64,000 bases of DNA from JAPPHY01 sp965247535 (lineage in GTDB: Bacteria > Chloroflexota > Dehalococcoidia > Lucifugimonadales > UBA2985): NCBI GenBank assembly GCA_965247535.1, contig OZ252018.1, positions 744,001-808,000 of the forward strand. The letters run 5' to 3'. The translations under genes and the position numbers were made by a program. The notes beneath the pieces were generated by a model. The model searched no databases, was not told where the DNA came from, and worked only from the letters and a program-made list of their open reading frames with translations. Positions 62,897 through 64,000 of this stretch are shown piece by piece (the first letter of the stretch is position 1; each line of letters starts with the position of its first letter).

Positions 62897-64000
62897 TCAC
62901 TCTTGCGACAGGAGCCAGTCTACCATGGCGTCCAGGAAGGTCTCGCCGAATCCGGGTGAGTGACCGGATCCCTCGCCAGCCCAGAGCTCGATTGTGATGC
63001 CCTCTGCGCAGCCCGATTCCACGCGGAATGCCTGCGTTTCGGCGCCCGGCACGTATCCGTCCAGATCGAGTGTCGCGTAGGGTTGGAGGTCTTCGGGCCA
63101 GTTGCAGCTGGCCCGCCGGCTCCAGTGCATCACCATCTCCTGAGCCCCGGCGTAGAATACCCTTTTGCCGTTGCCAGTCAGGACCGTCTCAATCTCGTCG
63201 CCCCCAAAGAGAATCACTTCGTCGGCGGTGCCATGAATGTGCAGCACCGATACGGGGGGCGCGCCCTCGCAGCTGGAGTCCTCAACGAAGCTCGTACCGG
63301 CAAGACTGGCCACGGCGCGAAGGCCGGGCAGGCCCTTGCAGGCCATGTGGTATGACATGAACCCGCCATTGGAGTAGCCGAAGAAGTACACCCGACCGAA
63401 CTCCCTGACCTCTCCTGCGTTCGCAACCAGCTCTGATAGAAATGCGACGTCATCCTCACCGGTCTTGCCACCGAGACAGCACAGATCCGTAGGGTTCCAG
63501 AAGGCGTTCCCATTGCTGCCGAGTGCGCCGGTGGGCAGCAGCAGAGCGAACCCGTGGCTGTTCACACGCTCGTGAAGTGGCACATAGGCGGCGTGGTCAG
63601 CGGAGTTTCCTCCGAAGCCGTGAAGAGACACGATTAGCGGCGTCTCTCCGTCGACAAATCTCACAGGCGTCACCAGGACGGAAGGGACTTCCCGGTCCGT
63701 GTGTTCCATGTAGTGGACCTGGCCCCCGAATTGCTCCACCATCCTGGCGGTTGCTTCATGAACGGCTTCCTCAGCCAGCGACTGTTTATCTTCCTCGGTC
63801 TTTGACCACATCTCTATGGTGGCCAGGACTGCGCCCAATTTGGTATCCGTTTCCTCGAGCTCCTGAATCCGGGACTCCAGGTCGTCCATGTCTTCCCCAA
63901 TGGTAGCGATTTTGCCCCGGAGTTCCGCGTTCTCGTTCTCAAGGGCTTCAAGTGACTCCTCCAGCGTGTGAGTCCTGACCTCCTGCTCAGCAACGCGCTC
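62897..64000 (-). CDS. PHB-depolymerase/feruloyl-esterase-like hydrolase, cut by the window edge
   Basis: The frame is open to the window end, so the N terminus is missing. The visible N-terminal part is a coiled coil (ESLEALENENAELRGKIAT, then DDLESRIQELEE) of at least 60 residues. The alpha/beta-hydrolase domain follows: LIVSLHGFGGNSADHAAYVP, the nucleophile motif GYSNGG, HIHGTADE with the likely acid, and GHSPG with the likely His. It is like PHB depolymerases and LpqC-type esterases. A coiled coil before such a domain is unusual. A signal peptide cannot be judged. Confidence 0.82.
   Translation of the reverse strand, partial: ERVAEQEVRTHTLEESLEALENENAELRGKIATIGEDMDDLESRIQELEETDTKLGAVLATIEMWSKTEEDKQSLAEEAVHEATARMVEQFGGQVHYMEHTDREVPSVLVTPVRFVDGETPLIVSLHGFGGNSADHAAYVPLHERVNSHGFALLLPTGALGSNGNAFWNPTDLCCLGGKTGEDDVAFLSELVANAGEVREFGRVYFFGYSNGGFMSYHMACKGLPGLRAVASLAGTSFVEDSSCEGAPPVSVLHIHGTADEVILFGGDEIETVLTGNGKRVFYAGAQEMVMHWSRRASCNWPEDLQPYATLDLDGYVPGAETQAFRVESGCAEGITIELWAGEGSGHSPGFGETFLDAMVDWLLSQE

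Overview
The window looks like a chromosomal segment of a high-GC, free-living bacterium, most likely a Chloroflexota member of the Dehalococcoidia/SAR202 type. That placement is inferred from gene content: a UGSC-type selenoprotein, NAD-linked formate dehydrogenase, DUF11 and cadherin-like surface proteins, a fenitrothion-hydrolase-like membrane protein and an RnhB-YraN fusion. No rRNA or tRNA gene was seen, so it is not proven. Most genes are single-copy housekeeping genes in short, often convergent or divergent, transcription units, with accessory genes in between.

Left part (1-21 kb). lipA and an amidohydrolase are followed by a compact BglII/BstYI-like type II restriction-modification pair, then metG with a polyprenyl diphosphate synthase. 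At 7.1-10.2 kb the 3' end of rsmI occurs three times in the same orientation: a 75 bp scrap, a gap-free 406 bp partial copy and the intact gene. A HicA/HicB-like toxin-antitoxin pair and an orphan membrane-anchored protein lie between the copies. Next come DUF503, lepA, rsfS, ndk, the thiL-tsaE-tsaB operon, a phosphoesterase and a tautomerase. A consensus-like promoter and a cobalamin riboswitch precede btuC-, btuF- and btuD-like genes and cobO, so B12 import and adenosylation form one B12-regulated unit.

Redox section (21.3-26.3 kb). A perfect-consensus promoter drives a conserved protein of unknown function and then a gene whose frame is interrupted by a UGA. The UGA is followed 10 nt later by a hairpin closely resembling the E. 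coli fdhF SECIS, and the residues after it read GSC. I call this a UGSC-family selenoprotein. A thioredoxin-reductase-like gene and katG lie just upstream, suggesting a thiol/peroxide neighbourhood.

Middle part (26.5-44 kb). A polytopic membrane protein, mutS2 followed by a VLRF1-type release-factor-like gene (a plausible ribosome-rescue pair), formate dehydrogenase, a possible metal-handling trio (membrane protein with Cys-rich loop, cupredoxin-like lipoprotein, His-rich membrane protein), a decayed IS3/IS481-type transposase, and a 2312-residue surface protein with about twenty beta-sandwich modules, a Pro/Thr stalk and a C-terminal membrane anchor.

Right part (44-64 kb). A large single-chain DNA methylase with an N-terminal nuclease-like region, thiE, an FmdB-like zinc ribbon, rnhB-yraN, a methyltransferase, mnmA, a five-repeat DUF11 surface protein, an FAD oxidoreductase, an AI-2E family exporter, a GYD protein and an esterase cut by the window edge. 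This end is rich in broken frames: a frameshifted SulP transporter, a truncated sensor fragment, a DUF1295 remnant and a xanthine/uracil permease with an internal stop. These are either real decay or assembly errors, and reads would decide.
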